11,957 nt of DNA from Endozoicomonas sp031844845 (GCF_031844845.1 NZ_JAVRMB020000203.1:1-11957); one strand, 5' to 3'; counted from the first letter of the stretch, positions 1 to 6,504 are shown. The notes: generated by a model not told the origin, from the letters alone. Program-made: numbers and translations.

Positions 1-2
1 TG

Positions 3-323
3 CAAGAGGCCGGAGCGTTTTATAAAGAGTCCTGGCGGCGCAAAGTAGAAAAGGTGGGTAATATCAATTACCCGGAAAAAGCCCGTCGTGATCAACTCTA
101 CGGCGAGCTACGTCTGATGGTTGCAATTAAGCGGGATGGCACACTCTCCAGTGTAGAGATCATGGCCTCTTCCGGATATAAAGTACTTGATGATGCGGCC
201 ATTAGAATAGTGAAACTGGCCTCCCCTTTTGCCCCTTTCGACGACACGCTGAAGAGCTACGATATAGTTGAAATCATCCGCACCTGGCGCTTTGAGCCCG
301 GGGATCGTTTATTCAGCCAGTGA
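3..323 (+). CDS. tonB: TonB-family energy transducer, C-terminal domain (5' end outside window)
   Basis: The reading frame is open from the window edge, so the gene starts upstream; the GTG at 54 is internal. The 106 visible residues form a TonB C-terminal domain. They include ESWRRKVEKVGNINYPEKAR, then LYGELRLMVAIKRDGTL, SSGYKVLDDAAIRIV and a final EIIRTWRFEPG. In this family the periplasmic C-terminal domain contacts the TonB box of outer-membrane receptors and passes on proton-motive energy from ExbB/ExbD. The N-terminal membrane anchor and proline-rich spacer are not in the window. A tonB-like gene next to yqgE/algH is the known order in Pseudomonas and relatives, which supports the call. 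The partner ExbBD genes are not visible. The stop is TGA at 321-323. Confidence 0.9.
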   Translation, partial: QEAGAFYKESWRRKVEKVGNINYPEKARRDQLYGELRLMVAIKRDGTLSSVEIMASSGYKVLDDAAIRIVKLASPFAPFDDTLKSYDIVEIIRTWRFEPGDRLFSQ

Positions 324-326
324 GAT

Positions 327-350
327 CGCTTCCCGCTGCCCGAAAAAGCT
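327..350 (+). repeat. Partial REP-like repeat (half copy)
   Basis: This 24-nt stretch matches 9853-9876 at 22 of 24 positions (core TCCCGCTGCCCGAAAAAGC). At 9852-9911 the same sequence is the left arm of a long hairpin, but here the right arm is missing. It lies four bases after the tonB-like stop codon and is followed by a MITE-like element, as the full copy also is. It is most likely a decayed member of a dispersed intergenic palindrome family. Confidence 0.55.
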
Positions 351-371
351 AAGGGGGAGTGGCATTCTAAC

Positions 372-574
372 CTCGTTCCCATGCTCTGCGTGGGAATGCA
401 TACCGCACCCACCACAAACAAAACAACCAGAGCATAACTCCGGCACAACCCGGCAGAGTCAGATTGTCACCAGTTCTCAAACATCCCATGGCAATTCAGA
501 CTACGGACCATCAGAAGGTTCTGCGGCACAAGACCAGTCCCGTATGCGTTCCCACGGAGAACCGTGGGAACGGG
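372..574 (+). mobile_element. MITE-like element, copy A (non-autonomous, about 203 bp)
   Basis: The ends are imperfect terminal inverted repeats of about 32 bp. The left end begins CTCGTTCCCATGCTC and the right end closes with CCGTGGGAACG. Each end can itself fold, as TTCCCA...TGGGAA. A second copy lies in inverse orientation at 9941-10104 and shares the ends and most of the interior, including CATACCGCACCCACCACAAA and ACTACGGAC. Copy A carries about 40 extra bases in the middle (roughly 443-483). No transposase is encoded, so any mobility would depend on an enzyme elsewhere. It fills most of the 345-base gap between the tonB-like gene and yqgE. No flanking target duplication is evident. Confidence 0.75.
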
Positions 575-668
575 TTCAGAGCGGTTTTTATGGACAACGG
601 ACATTTCATATTGCAAGAAACCCGGACTCAGACTTGCCATAAATGGCGTTTCCCCTAATACTCCCGCT

Positions 669-1241
669 ATGAGCAGTGTTCCTTTCCAGAATTTCAAAAG
701 CCACTTCCTGATTGCCATGCCAAATATGGCCGATCCCTCTTTTTCTGAAACCCTCACTATCATCTGTGAACACAGCCCGCAAGGTGCCCTGGGAATTGTT
801 ATTAATCGACCAAGTACTCTCGCGATGAGTGAAATTTTCCGACAGGTGGGTATTGGCGACTATGACCAGTCTGATAGCAGCAAACACGCTGTTTACTCCG
901 GAGGGCCCGTATCTCAGGAAAGAGGCTTTGTCCTTAACTCGGGGGAAGCCAGCTGGGATGCGAGTCTGGAGATATGTCCCGGCTTACAGCTGGCCACATC
1001 AACGGATGTTCTGGTTGCCATGGCCGGAGGGACGGGGCCAAAGCAGGCTCTGGTAGCCCTTGGTTATGCTGGCTGGGGCGCCGGTCAACTGGAAAAGGAA
1101 ATCTCCGAGAATACCTGGCTCACCTGTGAAGCTGATCCATCCATCGTCTTCGACACACCTTACCACCTGCGCCTGTGTGCTGCTGCCAATACTCTGGGCG
1201 TTAATCTCAACCTGATTTCTGATCAGGTTGGGCATGCATAG
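669..1241 (+). CDS. yqgE: YqgE/AlgH family protein
   Basis: A 190-residue protein, close to the usual family length of about 185-190. Family signatures are clear: FKSHFLIAMPNMADPSF near residues 9-25, GALGIVINRP near 39-48, VYSGGPVSQERGFVL near 75-89 and ALGYAGWGAGQLEKEI near 129-144. The fold is known but the biochemical role is unsettled; in Pseudomonas the homologue AlgH has been linked to regulatory phenotypes. The ATG at 669 is chosen because family homology begins right there. The frame is open back to 564, but that part runs through the MITE end and has no family resemblance. No strong ribosome binding site is visible. The ruvX gene follows after 19 bases, the conserved pairing, so the two are probably cotranscribed. 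Confidence 0.93.
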   Translation: MSSVPFQNFKSHFLIAMPNMADPSFSETLTIICEHSPQGALGIVINRPSTLAMSEIFRQVGIGDYDQSDSSKHAVYSGGPVSQERGFVLNSGEASWDASLEICPGLQLATSTDVLVAMAGGTGPKQALVALGYAGWGAGQLEKEISENTWLTCEADPSIVFDTPYHLRLCAAANTLGVNLNLISDQVGHA

Positions 1242-1260
1242 GCTCTTTTGATATAAGAAA

Positions 1261-1710
1261 GTGATGACTGAAAAAACATTAAAAACCGTACTGGGTTTTG
1301 ACTTCGGAACCCGCAACATTGGTGTTGCAACCGGGCAGATTATTACCCGAACAGCCTCCCCTCTCCCCTCACTGAAAGCAAAGGATGGGATCCCGGACTG
1401 GCATCAGATGGAAGCCCTTATTCAAGAGTGGCAACCGGATGCCATTGTGGTGGGTATTCCACTGAATATGGATGGCTCCGAGTCAGAAATGTCCCGTCGG
1501 GCCAGAAAGTTTGGCAAACGAATTCACGGTCGCTTCAATCTGCCGTTTTATGAGGCCGATGAACGGCTCACCTCTTTCGAAGCCAAAGAGTGGGCAGGAA
1601 AGCTGGGGCATAAAGGACACTACGGATCAAACCCGGTGGATGCCATGGCTGCCCAGATCATCCTGGAAGCCTGGTTGAATGATCCGGTCAACAAATTTTT
1701 ATCTGGATAA
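1261..1710 (+). CDS. ruvX: RuvX/YqgF family RNase H-fold nuclease (putative pre-16S rRNA nuclease)
   Basis: A 149-residue protein, complete for the family. It shows GFDFGTRNIGVATGQ (residues 12-26, with acidic D14), VVGIPLNMDGSESEMS around 66-81, YEADERLTSFEA (D100) and NPVDAMAAQIILEAW (D127). These are the expected acidic positions of the RNase H-like active site. E. coli YqgF is implicated in 16S rRNA 5'-end maturation, and the family is also called a Holliday junction resolvase homologue. Start candidates are GTG 1261 and ATG 1264, directly adjacent. The segment 1419-1693 is duplicated at 3485-3760, downstream of the IAP-like gene. This upstream copy is the intact one. Confidence 0.93.
   Translation: MMTEKTLKTVLGFDFGTRNIGVATGQIITRTASPLPSLKAKDGIPDWHQMEALIQEWQPDAIVVGIPLNMDGSESEMSRRARKFGKRIHGRFNLPFYEADERLTSFEAKEWAGKLGHKGHYGSNPVDAMAAQIILEAWLNDPVNKFLSG
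1419..1693 (+). repeat. Direct repeat, left copy (3' part of ruvX)
   Basis: This segment of ruvX recurs at 3485-3760 in the same orientation. By hand alignment the copies differ by about nine substitutions and one inserted T, so they are about 96% identical. The match begins abruptly at TATTCAAGAGTGGCAACC and fades just before the stop codon. The two copies bracket the IAP-like gene. Confidence 0.9.
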
Positions 1711-1844
1711 TCAGGTTCAATGATGGAAAGTATTTCATCGGATATCGGCGTTTCTGAGTAGTGTGAAAAAATCATACTTCTCAAAACTTGAACTTTTTAG
1801 AACAATTTCAATCAAAACGGTTCCGGGTGTAGCTATCAGGCTCA

Positions 1845-3341
1845 GTGAAAGAAGATAGAAAATCACTCTCATCGGCAATCTATTTTAGATCCGCAGCAAT
1901 AATTCAGGAAATATGTTATATGCTTGCAGCACCTAATGAAATAACACTCAATGGTCAATATTATTCATATAGAGATCATAATGACGAAGTCACCGATAGT
2001 TTAGTAACTTTTCGACAATATAAATGTAACATAACATATGATTTAGCAATATATCTGGCAAAGACTGGATGGCATGCAGAAGAAGCAGAAGAAAATGATG
2101 GGAGCCAACCCCATTTGAAATGCCTGAAATGCAAGAAAACTTGTGCACTTTCTGTTCTGGAAGAATACTTCAAAAAGAAAGAGCCATCAGCGTATTATGA
2201 AGAAAATTATATTCATAACGGGAATTGTCCATATTTAAGAATTTCACCAACAAGTGGAAAGATCAGAGATGATACGTACAAGGAATTATGGAATAAATTT
2301 ACTAGCAGATATAACTCATTCCTAAGTGGTAGGAACTATCAACAAAGCTCGAATATTCCTATCTTTACTACTGCTGCAGCAACTGGCTTCTACGTGGTAT
2401 GTCCCACAAGTAAAATCAATAAAGATGGTTGGTCTGATGATAACTTAATATGTATCAGATGTAATAATACTTATAACTACCGACGCTCAACAAAAACGGG
2501 GGCTGACAGCCTGGATAAAGTAATCAAACAACACAATAATAGTCGTTGCCTCCCTTCTCCTCGTAAGGTAAATCCTGCTTTTAATCCTGAGCCCTCATCA
2601 GCAATATACAAATCGAAGGATGCCACCTCCACAGAAGATCAGGTTAATAGTCAGATGCGTATTCGACAATCTTTGAATCAACAAAATTATCGTGACAACC
2701 AGATTACTATTGCCATTAATAGTCTCTACGGTAATAACCCCGATGCCTTTTGGATTGAAGGCCATATTATTCTTGTAATGGATAACACTAAACTACTTAT
2801 TTCCATGGGAATAAATCCTGATTCACTCACTGCTTTCCTTAAAAAAAATACTGGCAATACTGAAAAAAAAATATTGATCGAACATTTTTATAATGATTTT
2901 TTTAATGATCAGGAAAACAAACAGGTAGCATCAGAGAGCAAAAGAAATTTTTCGCCAGTGAATAATAACCCAGCCGCAAATTCAACTCTGAAACAATTAC
3001 CTGATCAGTTTGGCAAAATGGCCATCTCAAACAAACCGGAGTCTACTGCTGATAAACATAACTACACTGGAGATCTGAAAGTAAATCATCAAGAGAAAGG
3101 GACACCGGCTCTCCAGAATCAGAATGAACAGGCGTCATTATTATACTCACTCAATCGGGGTACCGAATGTACTATATGTATGGAAAGAAAAAGCCTTTGG
3201 GGATTAAGCTCATGCCCTCATCCAATTGTCTGTAGTAGTGACCATTGTTTAAGTAATCTATCAAAAATAACAACCTGTCCAACTTGTCTTACGCCAACGG
3301 CAGGGATTTTAAAGAAGTATGAGAAAGTTACTATATTGTAA
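1845..3341 (+). CDS. IAP-like protein: two BIR-like zinc modules plus C-terminal RING finger
   Basis: A 498-residue protein with an animal IAP-like layout. Module 1 (about 52-131) has TF (55-56), LAKTGW (71-76), C93-x2-C96, then H124 and C128 in HNGNCPYL. Module 2 (about 155-236) has R155-x3-F159, ATGFYVV (179-185), C203-x2-C206, H230 and C235. Both follow the BIR order of hydrophobic start, aromatic AGF-like turn, CxxC, then a His/Cys end. The RING (442-481) has C442-x2-C445, C457-x-H459, C463, H467/C468 and C478-x2-C481, preceded by a low-complexity linker. Eukaryotic IAPs bind caspases through BIRs and ubiquitinate through the RING; an anti-apoptotic host role is inferred. Ca. Endonucleobacter is known to encode IAPs. 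The start is GTG 1845, because TAG at 1830 blocks further extension; ATG 1920 is an alternative. G+C is about 35%, below the housekeeping genes. Confidence 0.8.
   Translation: MKEDRKSLSSAIYFRSAAIIQEICYMLAAPNEITLNGQYYSYRDHNDEVTDSLVTFRQYKCNITYDLAIYLAKTGWHAEEAEENDGSQPHLKCLKCKKTCALSVLEEYFKKKEPSAYYEENYIHNGNCPYLRISPTSGKIRDDTYKELWNKFTSRYNSFLSGRNYQQSSNIPIFTTAAATGFYVVCPTSKINKDGWSDDNLICIRCNNTYNYRRSTKTGADSLDKVIKQHNNSRCLPSPRKVNPAFNPEPSSAIYKSKDATSTEDQVNSQMRIRQSLNQQNYRDNQITIAINSLYGNNPDAFWIEGHIILVMDNTKLLISMGINPDSLTAFLKKNTGNTEKKILIEHFYNDFFNDQENKQVASESKRNFSPVNNNPAANSTLKQLPDQFGKMAISNKPESTADKHNYTGDLKVNHQEKGTPALQNQNEQASLLYSLNRGTECTICMERKSLWGLSSCPHPIVCSSDHCLSNLSKITTCPTCLTPTAGILKKYEKVTIL
1906..1910 (+). promoter_or_regulatory. 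Possible ribosome binding site for an alternative start of the IAP-like gene
   Basis: AGGAA lies nine bases before an in-frame ATG at 1920 (residue 26 of the longer form). The GTG at 1845 has no comparable purine tract. Starting at 1920 would remove 25 residues that precede the first BIR-like module and would leave both modules and the RING intact. Confidence 0.35.
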
Positions 3342-3484
3342 TCCATCAAGGACTCAACGTTTTTGGGAGCGTTACACGATTCCCTGCTACAGGTGCCCCC
3401 TGTAAAACTAAACGACGAAAGTTGTTTCACTGATAAGGCTCAGTCGTATGTCCCTGTCATTAAAGTAATTGTCCACAAAACTCA

Positions 3485-3777
3485 TATTCAAGAGTGGCAA
3501 CCGGATGCCATTGCGGTGGGTATTCCACTGAATATGGATGGCTCCGAGTCAAAAATGTCCCCTCGGGCCAGAAAGTTTGGTAAACGAATTCACGGTCGCT
3601 TCAATCTGCCATTTTATGAGGCCGATGAACGGCTCACCTCTTTCGAAGCCAAAAATTGGGCAGGAAAGCTGGGGCATTAAAGGACACTACGGATCAAACC
3701 CGGTGGATGCCATGGCTGCCCAGATCATCCTGGAAGCCTGGCTGAATGATCCGGCCAACACGGCACTGTCTGAATAA
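3485..3777 (+). pseudogene. Partial, frameshifted duplicate of ruvX (3' end)
   Basis: This matches 1419-1693 of intact ruvX at about 96% identity and runs on to a TAA at 3775-3777. It lacks the first 53 or so codons, including the first catalytic aspartate region. It also carries one inserted T (GGGGCATTAAAGG against GGGGCATAAAGG), which creates a stop at 3678-3680. Relative to the intact copy, most substitutions change the residue (for example V to A, E to K, R to P, E to N), as expected of a decaying copy. It sits 143 bases downstream of the IAP-like gene. It is probably a by-product of the event that inserted that gene: one recombination within ruvX would leave a complete copy on one side and a truncated copy on the other. 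Confidence 0.9.
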
Positions 3778-3846
3778 TGCTGGAACCTGCTGAAAAATAG
3801 CCATCTGGCATAAATGTACATACCTGAACCTATAAACTCCAGCCAA

Positions 3847-3869
3847 TGAACAGATTTAAAATCTGTTCA
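3847..3869. promoter_or_regulatory. Perfect 11-bp palindrome upstream of the orphan gene
   Basis: TGAACAGATTT and its exact reverse complement AAATCTGTTCA are separated by one base. It lies 61 bases before the start of the 463-residue gene and 69 bases after the ruvX remnant. There is no T tract after it, so it is a poor candidate for an intrinsic terminator. A dimeric-regulator operator is the more likely reading. TTGAAC lies just downstream at 3873-3878 and could be part of a promoter, but no convincing -10 box was found. Confidence 0.45.
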
Positions 3870-3930
3870 GGCTTTGAACTTTTACGTTTCCAGCTTGTCT
3901 TCCAAAGTACCGACCATAAATTAGAAGAAA

Positions 3931-5322
3931 ATGAAAATGCATGGAACTACACATGGAACTACACATGGAACTACAAGAAGAAATCCACAATCTTCTGATT
4001 CTGTGCAATCGAAATATAGCGACACGAATCAGTTAAGGTACCAACAAGGCTGTACTCACAGCTTTGTAAACCTTCCTGCCCGCAAGTGGTCTGACGCACT
4101 AAATAAGATTCCAGCCGCTCTGCCTGAAACAACGAAAATGAGATTGAAAAACCTCAATGCCGACTTTATAATTGATACCAATTCACCAACACCGCATTTA
4201 CAAAATCTTGACCTAACCTATGCCGAAATTGTAAAAGGGAATCGACCCTCTAATAGCTCAGACTCAAGCCTGCAAAGAAACGAACCATCAGCAGAAACAG
4301 AATACTGGGACACGGGGATGCCACTGCAACCAGCCACTTCAGATAAACCCAACGTGGATGGAGATAGTTGGGAAAAGCCATCTATACCGAGTCGAGAAAC
4401 TGATTGTAAGGGTGAAGTAACGCAACCAACTCAAAATTTACAAATAAAATTTGGAAGATGGATCGGGTTAGGGAGAGGAAAGAGCATCGACACGACTAAA
4501 ACCGGCTGGAAAATAGCAAATCAATCAGAAGCATTTATGCAACTTCCAAGTATCAATCCTGAGTATGAATTAACTAAACCAACTCAAAACATACTTAAAC
4601 CGTGGGGAAGAGCGAGAGGAAGGCTAATAGCAAAAAATACAGAAACCGCTGTAGTCGGTCGAAAAACAGAAAATCAATCAGAAGCATTGAAAACCACAGT
4701 ATCTGACCAATCAGGAAAAACAAAAAATACAGAAATCACTGTAGTCGGTCGAATAACAGAAAATCAATCAGGAGTATTGAAAACCACAGTATCTGACCAA
4801 CCAGAAAAAACAAAAAATGAGATTTACGCAGTGAAAAGCACTCATAGAAACAGCGTTAGTTGTAAAAAAAATTCTCAGGATAAAATAATCAAGTCAGCTT
4901 TAGATAAACTTAGCAAAGCATTAAATATGATCCATGAGTCTAAAAAATTCCACCATCCCGCTATGTTAGAAAGAATTTCTGATCTTTTTATTTTGACCAA
5001 GAAAAATATAGACGACAATGGGTTGGACCCCAATAACAACAAACGCTATGAAAAATTCGCTGCCGATTACTCTACCCTCAAGAGTAGTGTCGGCGCTGTT
5101 GAAGATAAAAGTGGAATCCCTGGTTTAGGAGCTTCAGATGAGGGTTTGACCACAAAAATGGGGCAATTTAGCTTGTCTGAGAAGGTTTCCACTAATAACG
5201 TAAACAGCGCCAGTAGTGTCAGTGGTTCACTGGATGAAAAAATCAAATATCATAATCAGACAATATCTCAAGCAAAGTCCCTGAAAGGCATGCCCCTGGC
5301 AACACCAACAGAGGAAGCATGA
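3931..5322 (+). CDS. Orphan hydrophilic repeat-containing protein, 463 residues
   Basis: I do not recognise this protein. It begins MKMHGTTHGTTHGTT, built from a threefold 12-bp repeat. It has no signal peptide or membrane segment, is rich in N, S, T, K and E, and looks largely disordered up to about residue 310. Residues 235-264 and 265-294 are a tandem 30-residue repeat (KNTE..VVGR.TENQS..LKTTVSDQ). Two related degenerate segments start with PTQN at 166 and 217. Basic Gly/Arg patches GRWIGLGRGK (175-184) and WGRARGR (225-231) precede the repeats. The C-terminal part (about 312-450) looks helical and may be a small folded domain. AGAAG lies five bases before ATG 3931, a weak ribosome binding site; M3 is an alternative. 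It has a low G+C like the IAP-like gene. A secreted host-directed role is possible but not shown. Confidence 0.75.
   Translation: MKMHGTTHGTTHGTTRRNPQSSDSVQSKYSDTNQLRYQQGCTHSFVNLPARKWSDALNKIPAALPETTKMRLKNLNADFIIDTNSPTPHLQNLDLTYAEIVKGNRPSNSSDSSLQRNEPSAETEYWDTGMPLQPATSDKPNVDGDSWEKPSIPSRETDCKGEVTQPTQNLQIKFGRWIGLGRGKSIDTTKTGWKIANQSEAFMQLPSINPEYELTKPTQNILKPWGRARGRLIAKNTETAVVGRKTENQSEALKTTVSDQSGKTKNTEITVVGRITENQSGVLKTTVSDQPEKTKNEIYAVKSTHRNSVSCKKNSQDKIIKSALDKLSKALNMIHESKKFHHPAMLERISDLFILTKKNIDDNGLDPNNNKRYEKFAADYSTLKSSVGAVEDKSGIPGLGASDEGLTTKMGQFSLSEKVSTNNVNSASSVSGSLDEKIKYHNQTISQAKSLKGMPLATPTEEA
3940..3975 (+). repeat. Three tandem copies of a 12-bp repeat
   Basis: CATGGAACTACA occurs three times in a row at the very start of the 463-residue gene and encodes the in-frame run of HGTT units. 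Being a multiple of three, copy-number changes by slippage would lengthen or shorten the N terminus without breaking the frame. Confidence 0.9.
4633..4812 (+). repeat. 90-bp tandem duplication inside the orphan gene
   Basis: Units 4633-4722 and 4723-4812 differ at seven of 90 positions. All seven differences change the encoded residue (T/I, A/T, K/I, E/G, A/V, S/P, G/E). The frame is preserved and each unit encodes 30 residues. The duplication looks recent. Confidence 0.9.
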
Positions 5323-5325
5323 GAC

Positions 5326-5347
5326 TAACCGGCTCAACCGCCGGTTA
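5326..5347. terminator. Hairpin between convergent genes, probable bidirectional terminator
   Basis: A perfect 8-bp stem TAACCGGC/GCCGGTTA with loop TCAACC starts three bases after the stop of the 463-residue gene. It lies 32 bases beyond the stop of pilU, which is read from the other strand. The downstream tract TCCTTTCC is only moderately T-rich and there is no clear T tract on the other strand. Termination strength is therefore uncertain, though the position between convergent genes fits. Confidence 0.55.
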
Positions 5348-5379
5348 TCCTTTCCATCAAGCATCCCTCAGGGCCTCGT

Positions 5380-6504
5380 TCAAGCCTCTTCCATCTGCAG
5401 CGTCAGTTTACTGGATCGTTCCGTCAGATAATCCCCATCCACTTCAGAACCCAGCTTAATCATCAGACGAAGGTCATTGGCCGAATCAGCATGCCTGAGA
5501 GCCTCTTCATAGCTGATCTCACCACTGTTATAGAGATCAAGCAGCGCCTGATCAAAGGTCTGCATGCCCAGCTCCCGAGACTTTTTCATAAGCTCCTTAA
5601 GGGCCTGAGCGTCACCTTTACGGATGATATCCTGAGCCAGTGGCGTATTCAGGAGTACCTCTATAGCAGGGCATCTCCCGGCACCATTCAGTGAAGGTAT
5701 CAGCTGCTGGGCAACAATCCCCTTAAGGTTCAGGGACAACTCCATCCAGGTCTGGTGATGATGTTCTGGCGGGAAAAAGTGAAGAATACGATCTAACGCC
5801 TGGTTAGCATTATTGGCATGAAGGGTTGCCAGGCAAAGATGTCCGGTTTCCGCAAAATTCAGGGCTTGCCGCATGGTATCCTGACTGCGAATCTCACCAA
5901 TCATAATGACATCCGGTGCCTGACGAAGACTATTTTTCAAGGCAACTTCATAAGATTCAGTATCAATGCCCACTTCACGCTGGGTAACAATGCACTTCTT
6001 ATGCTGATGAATGAATTCGATGGGGTCTTCAATACTGATAATATGGCCGGTGTCGTTTTCATTTCGATAACCAAGCATCGCAGCCAGCGTTGTTGACTTA
6101 CCAGTGCCAGTCGCTCCCACCAGAATAACAAGACCCCGTTTAGCCATGCTCAGGTCTTGCAATATGCGGGGCAATCTTAACTCATCAAGGCTGGGAATCT
6201 TTTCCTCGATTCGCCGCAAAACCATACCCGCCTGATTTCTCTGTTGAAAAGCACTGACCCGGAATCGTCCAATACCTGCTTGAGCGATAGCGAAATTACA
6301 CTCTTGCTTAAGCTCAAACTCCAGGCGCTGTTTTTCATCCATAACGCCAAGAACCAGCACTTTCGCCTCAGTAGCGGTCAGCGGCGTTTTGGTCACCGGT
6401 ATCAAACACCCATCCAGTTTGATACTGGGAGGAAAGCCTGCAGTGATAAACAGATCCGATGCTTTTTTTACCGCCACCAGTTTTAATAATTTTTTAATAT
6501 CCAT
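5380..6504 (-). CDS. pilU: Type IV pilus retraction ATPase PilU
   Basis: The protein is 374 residues from the chosen start, close to the usual PilU length. It is a cytoplasmic hexameric ATPase of the PilT/GspE family that assists pilus retraction at the inner-membrane base of the machine. Motifs seen: Walker A GATGTGKST (130-138), Asp box HIISIEDPIEFIH (154-166), Walker B DVIMIGEIR (198-206, catalytic E204) and His box GHLCLATLHANNANQALDRI (221-240). The N terminus MDIKKLLKLVAVKKASDLFI matches the family start, so ATG at 6504 is preferred over an upstream in-frame codon at 6570 that would overlap the pilT end. It lies 13 bases after pilT, as in other type IV pilus bacteria, and is probably cotranscribed with it. 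No good ribosome binding site is seen, so translational coupling to pilT is possible. Confidence 0.95.
   Translation of the reverse strand: MDIKKLLKLVAVKKASDLFITAGFPPSIKLDGCLIPVTKTPLTATEAKVLVLGVMDEKQRLEFELKQECNFAIAQAGIGRFRVSAFQQRNQAGMVLRRIEEKIPSLDELRLPRILQDLSMAKRGLVILVGATGTGKSTTLAAMLGYRNENDTGHIISIEDPIEFIHQHKKCIVTQREVGIDTESYEVALKNSLRQAPDVIMIGEIRSQDTMRQALNFAETGHLCLATLHANNANQALDRILHFFPPEHHHQTWMELSLNLKGIVAQQLIPSLNGAGRCPAIEVLLNTPLAQDIIRKGDAQALKELMKKSRELGMQTFDQALLDLYNSGEISYEEALRHADSANDLRLMIKLGSEVDGDYLTERSSKLTLQMEEA

Noticed and set aside
268..642. 124-codon plus-strand frame and overlapping minus-strand frames across the tonB-yqgE gap
   Set aside because: They lie over the MITE and REP-like repeat; similar frames appear in the second MITE copy only because the repeat sequence is shared.
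564..668. Upstream extension of the yqgE frame to 564
   Set aside because: These 35 codons run through the MITE end and resemble nothing in the YqgE family; family homology begins just after ATG 669.
3388..3404. Hairpin TACAGG/CCTGTA after the IAP-like gene as a terminator
   Set aside because: The stem is only six pairs and is followed by AAAAC rather than a T tract.
3363..3680. 105-codon frame fusing intergenic DNA to the ruvX remnant
   Set aside because: It needs a TTG start, has no ribosome site, and ends at the frameshift inside the duplicated ruvX piece.
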